Shown: positions 17,701 through 26,834, counted from the first letter of the stretch. The stretch: 64,000 nucleotides of DNA from Rhodobacterales bacterium (GCA_002748265.1 PDRY01000022.1:90381-154380), one strand, 5' to 3'. Notes: generated by a model not told the origin, from the letters alone. Numbers and translations: made by a program.

Positions 17701-18210
17701 AACGAACTGACGCCCCATCTCGCGCATGGCGCGGCTGACAGCGGTGCGGATCACCGGCTCTCCCAGCCGTTTGACGGCGCTGCGCAGGGTGCCGACAATC
17801 CCCGGCTCCGCGTCTTCCAGCACCCGCCCCGTGAGCATGAGCGCCCAGGTCGACGCATTCACCAGCGAAGAGTTCGACCGTCCCAAATGCCGGCCCCAAT
17901 CCGACGGCGCGATTTTGTCTTCGATCAAGGCGTCAATCGTGTCCGCATCCGGCACGCGCAGCAGCGCCTCGGCCAGACACATCAGCGCAATCCCCTCATC
18001 CGTGGAGAGCCCGTATTCGGCCAGAAACACCTCCATCAGCCCCGGATCCCCATGGGCCCGGATCCGCGTGACCAACGCCGCCGCCGCATCCGAAATCGCC
18101 AAGCGATCCGAAGGGGCCAAAGCGGCCAGCGCCGTCAGCTCAGCGATCTTGGCGTCTTCGTCCGCGAGATAATCCGCATCCATCGCGGGGCGGGGCGTCA
18201 GGTCCGTCAT
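14764..18210 (-). CDS. putA: Bifunctional proline dehydrogenase / L-glutamate gamma-semialdehyde dehydrogenase
   Basis: A 1148-residue PutA that oxidises proline to glutamate in two channelled steps. An N-terminal helical region precedes the FAD-dependent proline dehydrogenase barrel (RLVKGAYWDAEIKRAQ and the FQRLHGMGE block near residues 390-445). The NAD-dependent aldehyde dehydrogenase domain has its nucleophile at Cys798 (SAGQRCSALRM). No N-terminal ribbon-helix-helix repressor domain is present, so this copy does not autoregulate; the divergent Lrp-type gene is the likely regulator. The ATG at 18210 has a GGAGGAG site. The last roughly 120 residues form the usual C-terminal extension. 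Confidence 0.95.
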   Translation of the reverse strand: MTDLTPRPAMDADYLADEDAKIAELTALAALAPSDRLAISDAAAALVTRIRAHGDPGLMEVFLAEYGLSTDEGIALMCLAEALLRVPDADTIDALIEDKIAPSDWGRHLGRSNSSLVNASTWALMLTGRVLEDAEPGIVGTLRSAVKRLGEPVIRTAVSRAMREMGRQFVLGETIAKAMDRAAKMEAQGFTYSYDMLGEAARTDEDALTYLEAYSTAIAAIAKAATKGSVAENPGISVKLSALHPRYEVAHHAQVMEELVPRLSRLAREAAQAGLGFNVDAEEADRLSLSLDVMEAALSDPQLEGWDGFGLVVQAYGPRAGHAIDWAYKLAEKLDRKIMLRLVKGAYWDAEIKRAQVMGLEGFPVFARKAATDVSYIANARKLLGMTDRIYPQFATHNAHTVAAVLHIAKDMGRGPEAFEFQRLHGMGEVLHRLVMADHGTRCRIYAPVGAHRDLLAYLVRRLLENGANSSFVNQIVDEDVPPEVVAADPWDHLGHPSHLRTGPELFAGRRNSVGHDLTHAPTLAAIDAARAPFTDKTWQAAPLPVGLPSGTARDVPNPAHPEQVVGNVIDGTAPTVQAAFDRARPWDAPMAERAAILNKVADLYEAHYGEFFALIAREAGKTLMDAEGELREAVDFLRYYAKEAETAGDRAARGTWVCISPWNFPLAIFTGQIAAALATGNAVLAKPSEETTLIAHRAAQLILEAGVPDTAFQLIPGAGDVGAALTSNPGVNGVAFTGSTETARLIRKAMAANAAPGTPLIAETGGLNAMIVDSTALPEAAVRDVLASAFQSAGQRCSALRMLYVQEDVAETVIPMIKGAMDTLKLGDPWRLSTDVGPVISEEAQAGIMAHVDTARAGGQVIHELPTPEGGHFVAPVMIRLPGIEALQREIFGPVLHVATYRARDLDKVIDAINAKGFGLTFGLHTRIDDRVQHIVDRIDCGNTYVNRNQIGAIVGSQPFGGEGLSGTGPKAGGPRYLERFRAPAPGIEAAPWTETADAQAVDDALERPLRGAPGAVQDMPGPTGESNRLSAWPKGPVLCLGPGPAAVNEQARAVEALGGQPVRVAGALDAEALGRIGPLASVIWWGDEDTARAYEQALARRDGPLVALVTAMPDAGHVLAERHVCVDTTAAGGNAALLAEVAAEQA

Positions 18211-18333
18211 GTGGGCTCCTCCGTCATGGGTTCGCGTGAGTTTACCGAATTGATTGCGGGAAAAGTGACGGCTAGAAGAGGAGTGAAGGGCATATGTCCT
18301 GATATTAAGCTTCACATCAGGAAGATTGCTGGA

Positions 18334-18810
18334 ATGTCAGATCACTTCGACACCTTCGATCAAGCGATTCTGGACGTTCTGTCCGTCGAAGGCCGCATCT
18401 CTGTCACTGATCTGGCGGCGCGGATCGGCCTTTCCAAAAGCCCGACCCAGGCCCGGCTCAAGCGGCTTGAGCAATCCGGGGCGATCCGGGGCTACCGTGC
18501 CTTGCTCGACCCGATCCGACTGGGCCGAGACCACGTTGCCTTTGTTGAGGTGAAGCTCACCGATACGCGGGAAACGGCCCTTGCCGCGTTCAACGCGGCC
18601 ATCGCGAAAATCGGCGCCATCGAACAATGCCACCTGATCGCGGGCAGTTTCGACTACCTGCTCAAGGTGCGCTGTAGTTCCATGTCAGACTACCGCCAGG
18701 TTCTGGCCGAACGGATCTCGACCTTGCCGCATGTCGCGCACACCTCCACCTACATGGCGATGCAAGCCGTCAAGGAAGAGGCCGTCGGCCCCGCCATCGC
18801 GCACCCTTGA
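18334..18810 (+). CDS. Lrp/AsnC family regulator, probable putA activator (PutR type)
   Basis: A 158-residue regulator with an N-terminal helix-turn-helix (FDQAILDVLSVEGRISVTDLAARIGLSK) and a C-terminal RAM ligand-binding domain (AFVEVKLTDTRETALAAF; CHLIAGSFDYLLKVRC). It is divergent from putA across a 123-base intergenic region. In alphaproteobacteria a divergent Lrp-type protein (PutR) activates putA in response to proline, so the same role is inferred here. The start at 18334 has an AGGAAG site; the open frame continues far upstream only because it is antisense to putA. Confidence 0.9.
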   Translation: MSDHFDTFDQAILDVLSVEGRISVTDLAARIGLSKSPTQARLKRLEQSGAIRGYRALLDPIRLGRDHVAFVEVKLTDTRETALAAFNAAIAKIGAIEQCHLIAGSFDYLLKVRCSSMSDYRQVLAERISTLPHVAHTSTYMAMQAVKEEAVGPAIAHP

Positions 18811-18835
18811 CCAAGCTCCGCAGCGCAGCGAATGT
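18807..18835 (+). promoter_or_regulatory. Possible sigma-70 promoter of the tRNA-Leu gene
   Basis: TTGACC (18807-18812) overlaps the stop codon of the Lrp gene and is followed after 17 bases by GAATGT (18830-18835), which places transcription start near the tRNA 5' end at 18844. The -35 box is good, the -10 box poor. Confidence 0.35.
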
Positions 18836-18843
18836 GCGCCCGT

Positions 18844-18928
18844 GCCCGCGTGGTGGAATGGTAGACACCGGAGACTTAAAATCTCCTGCCCCATGGGCGT
18901 GCCGGTTCGAGTCCGGCCGCGGGCACCA
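18844..18928 (+). tRNA. tRNA-Leu, anticodon UAA
   Basis: The 85-base gene has a 7-bp acceptor stem (GCCCGCG/CGCGGGC), a 5-bp anticodon stem (GGAGA/TCTCC) around the loop CTTAAAA, a long variable arm (class II), a T loop GGTTCGAGTCC, and an encoded CCA end (18926-18928). The loop reads anticodon TAA, which decodes UUA leucine codons. UUA is rare in this GC-rich sequence. Confidence 0.95.
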
Positions 18929-18978
18929 AGACACAAAGGGGCTGCCAAAGGCGCTCCACCCTCAGGCCGCAAGATCCC

Positions 18979-19028
18979 CTTCTTATTTGTCCAAATACCT
19001 CGGGGGTGTGGGGGCAGAGCCCCCACAC
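18979..19028 (-). repeat. Dispersed hairpin-plus-dyad element, copy 4
   Basis: On the minus strand, 13 bases past the yejF stop codon, a perfect 10-bp hairpin (GTGTGGGGGC 19006-19015 / GCCCCCACAC 19019-19028, loop AGA) is followed by an exact consensus copy of the dyad motif ending at 18979. It probably terminates the yej operon. Confidence 0.72.
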
Positions 19029-19041
19029 GGATCGCCGCGCA

Positions 19042-20637
19042 TCAGCGCGGCGAAACCTCTCCGAAAGCCGCGGCCATCAGCGCCTTGGTGTAGTCGCTTT
19101 GCGGCGCGTCAAACACCTCATCCACCGGCCCGGCCTCGACCACGTCGCCCAGACGCATAACCATCACCTTGTGGCTCATCGCGCGCACCACCCGCAGGTC
19201 GTGGCTGATGAACAGATAGGCCAGCCCGTGCCGCCGCTGTAGATCGCGCAGCAACTCTACCATCTGCACCTGCACCGTCATGTCGAGCGCCGAGGTTGGC
19301 TCGTCCAGCACCACCAGCTTGGGCCGCAAGATCATCGCCCGCGCCACGGCAATCCGCTGCCTTTGGCCGCCGGAAAACTCGTGCGGGTAGCGGTCCATCA
19401 GGACGGGGTCGAGCCCGACCTCGTCCATGATCTCCGCGACCAGCTCGCGCTCGGCGCGTCCGCCCGCGCGGCCGTGGACGCCCAGCCCTTCCGCAATGAT
19501 CTGCTCCACCGTCATGCGCGGCGAGAGCGATCCATACGGGTCCTGAAACACGATCTGCATGTCCGAGCGCAGGCCGCGCAGGGCCCGGCCCGTGCGGCCA
19601 TCAATGCGCTGCCCGATGAAGGCGATCTGGCCCTCGGACGGGATCAGTCGCATCAGCGCAAGCGCGAGCGTTGTCTTGCCCGACCCGCTTTCCCCCACGA
19701 TGCCCAAGGTCTCACCGGCCCGGACGGTCAGGCTCGCGTCGTTGACGGCCTTCACATGGCCCACGGTGCGGCGCAAAAGCCCGCGTTGGATGGGGAACCA
19801 GACCTTCAGGTTCTCTGTCTTCGCGATCACCTCGGCGTCTTCGGCCACCGGGGCCGGGCGACCGGCGCTTTCCGCGGCCAGCAGCATCCGAGTGTAGGGG
19901 TGCGACGGGCGATCAAAGATCTCCTGGGTGGGGCCTTGCTCCACGATCTCGCCGTCCTTCATGACGCAGACCCGATCCGCAATGCGGCGCACCAGTCCCA
20001 GATCATGGGTGATGAACAAAAGGCTCAGCCCTTCCTCACGTTTCAGATCGCTCAGCAGGTCGAGGATCTGCGCCTGGATCGTCACATCAAGCGCCGTGGT
20101 CGGCTCATCCGCCACCAGAAGCTGCGGGCCATTGGCCAGGGCCATGGCGATCATCACCCGCTGGCGTTGCCCGCCGGAAAGTTGATGCGGATAGCTGCCC
20201 AGCCGCGTTTCTGGCTCGCGGATGCCGACCTTGGTCAACAGCTCGACGATCCGCGCACGAGCCGCATCGCCGCGCACGTTCTGGTGCAGGGCCAGGCTTT
20301 CGCCCAGTTGCTTTTCCACCGTCTGGAGCGGGTTGAGCGAGGTCATCGGCTCCTGAAAGATGAAGCTGATGTCATTGCCCCGCACGTCGCGCAGCTTTGC
20401 CTCAGAGGCCGCGACAAGGTCTTCGCCCTCGAACCGCACCGCCCCGCGCACCTGCGCGCTGTCGCCCAAAAGGCCGACGGAGGACAGGGCCGTGACCGAT
20501 TTGCCCGATCCGCTTTCCCCGACAAGTGCGACGGTCTCCCCGCGCGTCACGTCGAAGCTCACCTCGCGCACGGCGTGGGTTTCGTTCCCGTCCTGCCGGA
20601 AGGTGACGGAGAGGTTTTCAACCTGAAGCAAGCTCAA
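19042..20637 (-). CDS. yejF: Peptide ABC transporter, double ATP-binding subunit (YejF type)
   Basis: A 531-residue fusion of two ABC ATPase domains. Each has a Walker A ([14 protein letters not shown] and [14 protein letters not shown]), an ABC signature ([12 protein letters not shown] and [12 protein letters not shown]) and a Walker B ([12 protein letters not shown] and [12 protein letters not shown]). It powers uptake of oligopeptides and microcin-C-like compounds. The best start is a TTG at 20637, which overlaps the yejE stop as TTGA; no ATG or GTG lies near, and this gives the usual YejF length of about 530 residues. It is the last gene of yejABEF. Confidence 0.92.
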   Translation of the reverse strand: MSLLQVENLSVTFRQDGNETHAVREVSFDVTRGETVALVGESGSGKSVTALSSVGLLGDSAQVRGAVRFEGEDLVAASEAKLRDVRGNDISFIFQEPMTSLNPLQTVEKQLGESLALHQNVRGDAARARIVELLTKVGIREPETRLGSYPHQLSGGQRQRVMIAMALANGPQLLVADEPTTALDVTIQAQILDLLSDLKREEGLSLLFITHDLGLVRRIADRVCVMKDGEIVEQGPTQEIFDRPSHPYTRMLLAAESAGRPAPVAEDAEVIAKTENLKVWFPIQRGLLRRTVGHVKAVNDASLTVRAGETLGIVGESGSGKTTLALALMRLIPSEGQIAFIGQRIDGRTGRALRGLRSDMQIVFQDPYGSLSPRMTVEQIIAEGLGVHGRAGGRAERELVAEIMDEVGLDPVLMDRYPHEFSGGQRQRIAVARAMILRPKLVVLDEPTSALDMTVQVQMVELLRDLQRRHGLAYLFISHDLRVVRAMSHKVMVMRLGDVVEAGPVDEVFDAPQSDYTKALMAAAFGEVSPR

Positions 20638-21779
20638 GAGAACGTCTTTCTGGGGTCGAACGCATCGCGGACCCCTTCGAAAATGAACACCAGCAGCGAC
20701 AGCATGATCGCGAAGGTGAAGAAGGCGGTGAAGCCCAGCCATGTCGCGTGCAGGTTCTGTTTCGCCTGCAAGGTCATCTCGCCCAGCGACGGCGCCGATG
20801 AGGGTAGCCCGAAGCCAAGGAAATCGAGCGAGGCCAGCGTGGAGATCGTGCCGGTGATGATGAAGGGCAGCATGGTCAGCGTGGCGACCATGGCATTGGG
20901 CAGCATGTGGCGGAACATGATGACCCGGTTGGACACGCCCAGGGCCTTGGCCGCGCGGATATACTCAAAGTTCCGCGCGCGCAGGAACTCGGCCCGCACC
21001 ACGCCCACAAGGGATGGCCAGCCGAACAGCACGGTGAGGAACACCAGCAGCCAGAAACTTCGGCCCAGGATCGCGAACAGGATGATGATGATGTAGAGCG
21101 ACGGGATGCCCGTCCAAATCTCGATCACCCGCTGGAAGATCAGGTCGACCCAGCCTCCGAAATAGCCCTGAACCGCCCCCGCCACGATCCCGATGATCGA
21201 GGCGCATGTCGTCACGATCAGGGTGAAGAGGATCGACAGCCGGAAGCCGTAGATCACCCGTGCCAGCACGTCGCGCTTGGTGTCGTCCGTGCCCAGCCAG
21301 TTATGACGGTCAGGCGGAGAGGGCGCGACCCCGGGAATGTCCACGATCGTGTCGTAGGAATAGGGGATCGGCGGCCAGAGCGCCCAGCCCTTCTGCCAGC
21401 CATCCGTGGCGTAGTTGCCGCTTTTGATGGCCGCGAGCGTGTCCTCGGGGGCGTCGAAACAGTCATCGGCTATGCCGCCCGAGCGGATCAGGCATTTGAC
21501 TTCGATGTCCTGATAGCCCGCCTCCGTCGGGAAATCGCCGCCGAAATCCCGTTCCGAATAGAACGAGAAGATCGGGCTGCGCAGCTCCCCGCGGTAGCTG
21601 ACGAGGATGGGTTTGTCATTGGCCAGAAACTCGGCGCAGAGCGACAGGCCAAACAGGATCAGGAAGAGGATCAGCGACCAATAGGCGCGTTTGTTGCGGC
21701 GAAAGCTGCGCCAGCGGCGCGCGTTGAGCGGTGAGAGCCGGAAGAGTCCGCTTTGGGAGGCGGGTGCGAGATCGGTCAT
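20634..21779 (-). CDS. yejE: Peptide ABC transporter permease (YejE type)
   Basis: A 381-residue inner-membrane permease. A first helix near residues 30-50 (AYWSLILFLILFGLSL) precedes a long periplasmic segment of about 130 residues, characteristic of YejE, then the core binding-protein-dependent permease domain with the EAA loop (RAAKALGVSNRVIMFRHMLPN), which contacts the ATPase. It starts 3 bases after the yejB stop and overlaps yejF by 4 bases. Confidence 0.92.
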   Translation of the reverse strand: MTDLAPASQSGLFRLSPLNARRWRSFRRNKRAYWSLILFLILFGLSLCAEFLANDKPILVSYRGELRSPIFSFYSERDFGGDFPTEAGYQDIEVKCLIRSGGIADDCFDAPEDTLAAIKSGNYATDGWQKGWALWPPIPYSYDTIVDIPGVAPSPPDRHNWLGTDDTKRDVLARVIYGFRLSILFTLIVTTCASIIGIVAGAVQGYFGGWVDLIFQRVIEIWTGIPSLYIIIILFAILGRSFWLLVFLTVLFGWPSLVGVVRAEFLRARNFEYIRAAKALGVSNRVIMFRHMLPNAMVATLTMLPFIITGTISTLASLDFLGFGLPSSAPSLGEMTLQAKQNLHATWLGFTAFFTFAIMLSLLVFIFEGVRDAFDPRKTFS

Positions 21780-21782
21780 GAT

Positions 21783-22856
21783 TTACCCCCGGCTTTCAAA
21801 GTCGATGCGCGGGTCGATCAGCACATAGGTCAGATCGGTGATGATCCCGACCGCCAGCCCGATCAGCGAAAATGCGAAGAGCGTGCCGAACATGACCGGG
21901 TAGTCGCGCTGCAAGGTCGCTTCGAACCCCATGCGGCCCAGCCCGTCGAGCGAGAAGATCGTCTCAATGATGACCGATCCGCCAAAGAAGACGCCGATGA
22001 ACAGCGCCGGGAAGCCCGAGATCACGATCAGCATGGCGTTGCGGAACACATGGCCATACATGACCCGCCGCTCTGTCAGGCCCTTGGCGCGGGCGGTCAT
22101 CACGTATTGCTTGCGGATCTCGTCCAGGAAGGAGTTCTTGGTCAGCAGCGTGAGCGAGGCGAACCCGGCGATGGTCGAGGCGATCACCGGCAGCGCGATG
22201 TGCCAGAAGTAATCCAGCACCTTGCCGATCAGGCTCAGCTCTTCCCAATTGTCCGAGGTCAGCCCCCGCAGCGGAAAGACCGACCAGAACGACCCGCCCG
22301 CAAACAGCACCAGCAGAAGGATCGCGAACAGGAAGCCGGGGATCGCATAGCCCACGATGATCGCGCCAGATGTCCAGGTGTCGAAGGGCGTGCCATCCTT
22401 CATTGCCTTGCGAATGCCCAGCGGGATCGAAATCAGGTAGGCCAGCAAGGTGGACCACAGCCCCAAAGTGATCGACACGGGCATTTTTTCGAGCACCAGA
22501 TCGACGACCGAGATGGATCGGAAATAGCTCTCTCCGAAATCGAAGCGCATGTAGTTCCACATCATCGACAGGAACCGCTCCAGCGGCGGTTTGTCGAAGC
22601 CGAACTCCTTTTCCAGCTCCGCCAGGAATTCGGGCGGCAGCCCGCGCGCACCGGCATAATCGCTCTCTGCGCCCAGATCGCTGTCCCCGCCGCCACCGGC
22701 GATGGTTTCGAACACGTCGCCCTGGCCTTCCAGTTCGGCGATGATCTGTTCGATCGGGCCGCCGGGGACAAATTGCACGAGCGCGAAGTTAATGATCATG
22801 ATCCCGATCAGGGTCGGGATCACCAGCAGCAGCCGTCTGACGATATACGCGCCCAT
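21783..22856 (-). CDS. yejB: Peptide ABC transporter permease (YejB type)
   Basis: A 357-residue permease that opens with [20 protein letters not shown] and the FVPGGPIEQ block of the DppB/OppB/YejB family. The EAA loop, [23 protein letters not shown], lies in the last third. It forms the channel with YejE. Its ATG directly follows the yejA TAG stop (TAGATG), so the operon is tightly coupled. Confidence 0.92.
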   Translation of the reverse strand: MGAYIVRRLLLVIPTLIGIMIINFALVQFVPGGPIEQIIAELEGQGDVFETIAGGGGDSDLGAESDYAGARGLPPEFLAELEKEFGFDKPPLERFLSMMWNYMRFDFGESYFRSISVVDLVLEKMPVSITLGLWSTLLAYLISIPLGIRKAMKDGTPFDTWTSGAIIVGYAIPGFLFAILLLVLFAGGSFWSVFPLRGLTSDNWEELSLIGKVLDYFWHIALPVIASTIAGFASLTLLTKNSFLDEIRKQYVMTARAKGLTERRVMYGHVFRNAMLIVISGFPALFIGVFFGGSVIIETIFSLDGLGRMGFEATLQRDYPVMFGTLFAFSLIGLAVGIITDLTYVLIDPRIDFESRG

Positions 22857-24695
22857 CTACTGAAACGCGCCCGCAGCTTTGAGAGCTTCGGCCTTGTCCG
22901 CGTCGAACCACCAGAAATCGGTCTCGCCAAGCGCCAGCGGGGGCAGCTCTTCGGGGCGGCCGAACATGTCGTAATAGGCGAGCCAGTATTTGTCGTTATA
23001 CCACACGGGCACGATGAAATACTCCGCCCGCATGATCCGGTCCGCGGCGCGCACGGCGGCTTGCATGTCTTCGAGGCTCTCGGCCTCAAGGATCGCCACG
23101 GACAGCTTGTCGATGGCCGGGTGACAGAACCCGGCGGGGTTGAAGAGGCTCACCTCAGCGTCTTCGCAGCCGTATTTTTGCGCAAATCCCTGACCTTCCT
23201 CGAACCCGTTGCGATAGAAATCAAAGGTGATGTCATAGTCGAAATCACGGGTGCGGGTCGTGTATTGGCTGGGGTCCACGCGGTTATAGATCGCTTTCAC
23301 GCCCAGCCGTTCCAGGTTTTGTACGTAAGGATTGATAATCCGGTCGAAATTCGGGGAATAGTGCAGCAGCTCGACCTCAAGAACCTGCCCGTCTTTGCGA
23401 CGGATCCCGTCATCCCCCGCGATCCATCCCGCTTCGTCCAGAAGCGCCGATGCGGTGCGCAGATTGCCCCGGTCCAACTGGCGCGCGCCGCTGTCATGGG
23501 GCATCACGACCGAGTCGGTCAAAAGCGCGGGGTCGATCAGGTCGGCCACGCTTTCCAGATATTCCAGCTCACGCCCCTCTGGCACGCCTTTCGCGGCCAG
23601 GTCGCTGTTTTGCCAGAAGCTGTCACGCTGAGCGAAGAGCCCGTATTGCAGGGTCTCATTCGTCCAGGTGAAGTTATACATCAGCCCAAGAGCCTGCCGC
23701 ACCCGTTTGTCCTGAAACAGCGGGCGTCGCAGATTGAAGGTAAAGCCGGTCGCGGCTGGCATGATGCCGTTGGCGGGCTGGTCCAGCACCACCCAGTCTT
23801 TATCGAGCGCCGGGAAATTATAGGCCGTGGCCCATTGCAGCGACGAGTTTTCCTGCCGGAACGTGTAGGCGCCGGATTTGAAGGCCTCGAAGGCGGCGTT
23901 GCTGTCGGCGAAATACTCGATCCGGATCGAATCGAAATTGTAGCGCCCGACCGAGATCGGCAGATCCGCGCCCCAGTAGTCGGGGTTCCGTTCCCAGACG
24001 ATCTGGCGGTTGATGTCGTAGCTGCCCAGCTTGTAGGGGCCCGAACCCGGCGCGAACTGCAGTGTGGTTTCATCGAGCCGCGCGCCGGTCTCATCGAACC
24101 AGGCTTTCGGGAACACAACGGAGGAGCCCGCCTGGCTGATCAGTCCTTTTCGCGGGATGCCATCCTTGAACGTGAACTTGACGCGGGTCGCGTCAAGCGC
24201 CTCGACGCTCTCATAAAGCTTCTTCACCCCTTCGCGAAAGCTGGGCAGCCCCTGTTCAAGGAACAGATCAACCGTGAACACCACGTCTTCGGCGGTCAGG
24301 GGCGTGCCATCGGAAAAACGCGCCTCTGGCCGCAGGTGGAAGATCACCCAATCCTGGCTTTCGGGATATTCGATATGACTGCACAGCAGGCAATACGCAC
24401 CGTAGGGATCATCGGCCACGGCGGTCATCAATGACTCAAAGGGCGCGCTTGCCAGAGCGGCTGCACGTCCCTTGCGAGAATACGGGTTGAGCGTGTCGAA
24501 CGTGCCCTGCATCCAAAGACTGATCTCACCGCCCTTGGGGGCTTCGGGGTTCACGTAGGGCAGGTGGGTCATGTCCGGCCCATGCGCCAGATCGCCCAGA
24601 TCGGTAAACCCATGCGATGTCAGAACCGCGTCGGCCCAGGCGGGCGTCACCGCGCTCAGCAAGGCGGCAAGAACGGCGGGGCGGATCAACATCAT
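22857..24695 (-). CDS. yejA: Periplasmic oligopeptide-binding protein of the yej transporter
   Basis: A 612-residue family 5 solute-binding protein. The first roughly 20 residues (MMLIRPAVLAALLSAVTPAWA) form a Sec signal peptide cut after Ala-x-Ala. The signature GPYKLGSYDINRQIVWERNPDYWG is conserved in the SBP_bac_5 family. It delivers peptides to YejBE. The start at 24695 has a GGAGG site; a second ATG follows directly, so the exact start is uncertain by one codon. It is the first gene of the operon, so the promoter lies between it and the cytochrome gene terminator. Confidence 0.92.
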   Translation of the reverse strand: MMLIRPAVLAALLSAVTPAWADAVLTSHGFTDLGDLAHGPDMTHLPYVNPEAPKGGEISLWMQGTFDTLNPYSRKGRAAALASAPFESLMTAVADDPYGAYCLLCSHIEYPESQDWVIFHLRPEARFSDGTPLTAEDVVFTVDLFLEQGLPSFREGVKKLYESVEALDATRVKFTFKDGIPRKGLISQAGSSVVFPKAWFDETGARLDETTLQFAPGSGPYKLGSYDINRQIVWERNPDYWGADLPISVGRYNFDSIRIEYFADSNAAFEAFKSGAYTFRQENSSLQWATAYNFPALDKDWVVLDQPANGIMPAATGFTFNLRRPLFQDKRVRQALGLMYNFTWTNETLQYGLFAQRDSFWQNSDLAAKGVPEGRELEYLESVADLIDPALLTDSVVMPHDSGARQLDRGNLRTASALLDEAGWIAGDDGIRRKDGQVLEVELLHYSPNFDRIINPYVQNLERLGVKAIYNRVDPSQYTTRTRDFDYDITFDFYRNGFEEGQGFAQKYGCEDAEVSLFNPAGFCHPAIDKLSVAILEAESLEDMQAAVRAADRIMRAEYFIVPVWYNDKYWLAYYDMFGRPEELPPLALGETDFWWFDADKAEALKAAGAFQ

Positions 24696-24803
24696 GGCAA
24701 AAGCCTCCGAATGCACGTGGTTGAGCAAGCTAACGGGGCAAACGGCAGGGGTTCAAGACGCGATTGCGTGAACCGGCTGCATAGCGCTGCCTGGCGCAAC
24801 AAA

Positions 24804-24825
24804 AAGGCCGCCCGAAGGCGGCCTT
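24804..24825 (-). terminator. Intrinsic terminator of the cytochrome c gene
   Basis: AAGGCCGCC (24804-24812) and GGCGGCCTT (24817-24825) form a 9-bp stem with a tetraloop CGAA. On the minus strand it is followed by TTTTTGTT, a classic rho-independent signal, 21 bases past the stop codon. Confidence 0.9.
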
Positions 24826-24845
24826 GAAGCGCGGCGGGGCTGTGA

Positions 24846-25370
24846 TCAGCCGCCGACGCTTTGCAGATAGGCGATCACGTTGGCGCGGTCTTCGGCTTTG
24901 CCCAGACCGGCGAAGCCCATCGTAGTGCCGGGCGCAAAGCCCGACGGCTTCGTCAGGAAGTGATCCAGGTTCTCCGGGGTCCAGACCTCGGCGACCTGCT
25001 CCAGGGCGCCGGAATAGGAGAAGTCCCCGATGGAATCGACCGGGCGGCCAACCACACCAGCCAGCGACGGGCCGGTCATGTTCTTGCCGACTTCGGTCGA
25101 GTGACAGGCAGAGCACTTCTTGAACACGCGCTCGCCTTTACCGGCGTCAGCACTGGCCAGAAGCTCTTCGAAGGTCGGGCCGGCGTCTTCTTCGGCTGCG
25201 CCTTCGGCACCGGCGACTTCGATGTGATAGCCCTGAACGTGTTCGCCGTCATGGCCGTGGCCGCCGCCTTCGGCATAGATGGTCTGGGCGAACCAACCAC
25301 CCAGAAGGAAGATAAGCAGAGCCCCGCACAGAGCGCCGAGGGTTTTAACTACAGTCATTGTGTCGAACAT
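24846..25370 (-). CDS. cycM: Membrane-anchored cytochrome c (CycM / c552 type)
   Basis: A 174-residue c-type cytochrome with an uncleaved N-terminal membrane helix (residues 9-28, LGALCGALLIFLLGGWFAQT), a linker rich in Gly, His and acidic residues, and a class I cytochrome domain. The haem site is KCSACH, with Met in TTMGFAG as the likely sixth ligand. Such anchored cytochromes carry electrons from the bc1 complex to the aa3 oxidase. The start MFDTMTVVKTLGALCG is typical of Rhodobacterales; upstream in-frame Mets are less likely. It is monocistronic, divergent from pheA. Confidence 0.92.
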   Translation of the reverse strand: MFDTMTVVKTLGALCGALLIFLLGGWFAQTIYAEGGGHGHDGEHVQGYHIEVAGAEGAAEEDAGPTFEELLASADAGKGERVFKKCSACHSTEVGKNMTGPSLAGVVGRPVDSIGDFSYSGALEQVAEVWTPENLDHFLTKPSGFAPGTTMGFAGLGKAEDRANVIAYLQSVGG

Positions 25371-25487
25371 GTCGCGGTCCATCCCGATCCCGATTTCGGG
25401 GTTATCTACCCGCTTCCCGTCCTGTTTCGCAAGGTGTAGCACCCAGGAAGGCGCGGCAAAATTGCATCACCGCCCGAGGGGGATACC

Positions 25488-26342
25488 ATGAGCACCGGAA
25501 AAGTAGCGTTTCAGGGCGAACTGGGCGCCTACGGCCATCAGGCGTGCCGCGATGCGCGGCCCGACATGGAGCCGTTGCCCTGCAACAGTTTCGAAGACGC
25601 GATTGAGTCGGTGCGCAAGGGCGATGCCGATCTGGGCATGATCGCTGTTGAGAATTCGACCTATGGGCGCGTGGCTGATGTCCATCATCTTCTGCCCGAA
25701 AGCGGCTTGCACATTGTCGATGAAGCCTTTGTGCGGGTGCATATCAACCTGATGTCCGTTCCTGGCGCGACGCTGGACGGGATCAGAACCGCAACGAGCC
25801 ACTCTGTCCTTCTGGGTCAGTGCCGCGACTTCCTGCGGGAGCACTCTATCCGTCCCGTGACAGGGGCTGACACGGCCGGGTCAGCGATGATGGTGGCCGA
25901 AGCGGGCGATCCGACCAAAGGCGCTCTGGCGTCGGACCTGGCCGCAGAGATCTACAATCTCAAAGTGCTGGCCCGCCATATCGAGGACCACGACCGCAAC
26001 ACGACCCGTTTCGTCATCATGGCCCGCGAGCCCGATCTGACCCGGCGTGGCAAATTCGGGATGATGACGAGTTTCGTCTTCCGGGTGCGCAACATTCCGG
26101 CGGCGCTCTACAAGGCGATGGGCGGTTTCGCGACCAACGGCGTGAACATGACCAAGTTGGAAAGCTACATGGTCGGCGGGCATTTCCACGCCACGCAGTT
26201 CTATGCGGAGATCGAAGGTCACCCGGATGATCGCAACGTGCAGCTTGCGATGGACGAGCTAAACTACTTCACCGATCACATCCGGCTTCTGGGGGTGTTC
26301 CCGTCGGCGGCCCGCCGTCACGAGCGCGATGCGAAAAGCTGA
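25488..26342 (+). CDS. pheA: Prephenate dehydratase
   Basis: A 284-residue monofunctional enzyme that converts prephenate to phenylpyruvate in phenylalanine synthesis. The catalytic Thr-Arg-Phe motif is in HDRNTTRFVIMA, and the AVENSTYG segment lines the active site. The C-terminal ACT domain (KLESYMVGGHFHATQFYAEIEG, with the ESRP-like loop) senses phenylalanine. No chorismate mutase domain is fused. The start has a GAGGGGG site. It is divergent from cycM and converges on the SRPBCC gene. Confidence 0.93.
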   Translation: MSTGKVAFQGELGAYGHQACRDARPDMEPLPCNSFEDAIESVRKGDADLGMIAVENSTYGRVADVHHLLPESGLHIVDEAFVRVHINLMSVPGATLDGIRTATSHSVLLGQCRDFLREHSIRPVTGADTAGSAMMVAEAGDPTKGALASDLAAEIYNLKVLARHIEDHDRNTTRFVIMAREPDLTRRGKFGMMTSFVFRVRNIPAALYKAMGGFATNGVNMTKLESYMVGGHFHATQFYAEIEGHPDDRNVQLAMDELNYFTDHIRLLGVFPSAARRHERDAKS

Positions 26343-26360
26343 ACCTCGGTCAGGCGCTGC

Positions 26361-26834
26361 TTAGGCGCGGTCGATATTCGCGCGATCCCCGATCATCCCT
26401 GCGAACTGGGTGATACGTTTTTGGTATTTGCGTTCAATCGCACCACGGGTGAGCTTGAGCGACTGGACCATGAGCCGCCCGGACAGGCTGGTCGGCTGCA
26501 ATTTCGTGCGCACCGACATGCGGGTCGATCCGCGCGACATTTGCAACAGCTCAATGCGGGTCTGGGCGTCGATGCCGCCGACCGAACTGGTCAGGCCCAG
26601 CATCACCGGAGCCTCAACTTCGGCGATGGTCATGGTGATCGCCCGCACCTTGCCTCGGTACTTTGCCTTCAACTGCCAGGACGCGCCTTTCTCAATCCTC
26701 CCGCTCCCGGTTTCTGTCCGCTTGAGCTTCACGCCGCGCCGCAACGCCATGCGCTCGAATGCGGGCAGGTCGGTCAGGGTGTTGAAAACGGACTCGATGG
26801 GCGCGTCGATATCTTCGCGGGCGGTGAGGATCAT
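26361..26834 (-). CDS. SRPBCC (START-like) family protein
   Basis: A 157-residue protein with the START/Bet v 1-like pattern: MILTAREDIDAPIESVFNTLTD at the N terminus, strands in the middle and a long C-terminal helix (SLKLTRGAIERKYQKRITQF). This fold makes a cavity for hydrophobic ligands; the ligand is unknown. It lies 34 bases downstream of nudC and is probably the last gene of that operon. Confidence 0.8.
   Translation of the reverse strand: MILTAREDIDAPIESVFNTLTDLPAFERMALRRGVKLKRTETGSGRIEKGASWQLKAKYRGKVRAITMTIAEVEAPVMLGLTSSVGGIDAQTRIELLQMSRGSTRMSVRTKLQPTSLSGRLMVQSLKLTRGAIERKYQKRITQFAGMIGDRANIDRA

Noticed and set aside
17245-18333. A long N-terminal extension of the Lrp-type regulator
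   Set aside because: The extension is antisense to putA; the family N terminus and an AGGAAG site fix the start at 18334.
18844-18928. tRNA-Leu as an integration site for a mobile element
   Set aside because: No integrase, no direct repeat of the tRNA 3' end and no change in composition are seen on either side; only the dispersed repeat lies nearby.
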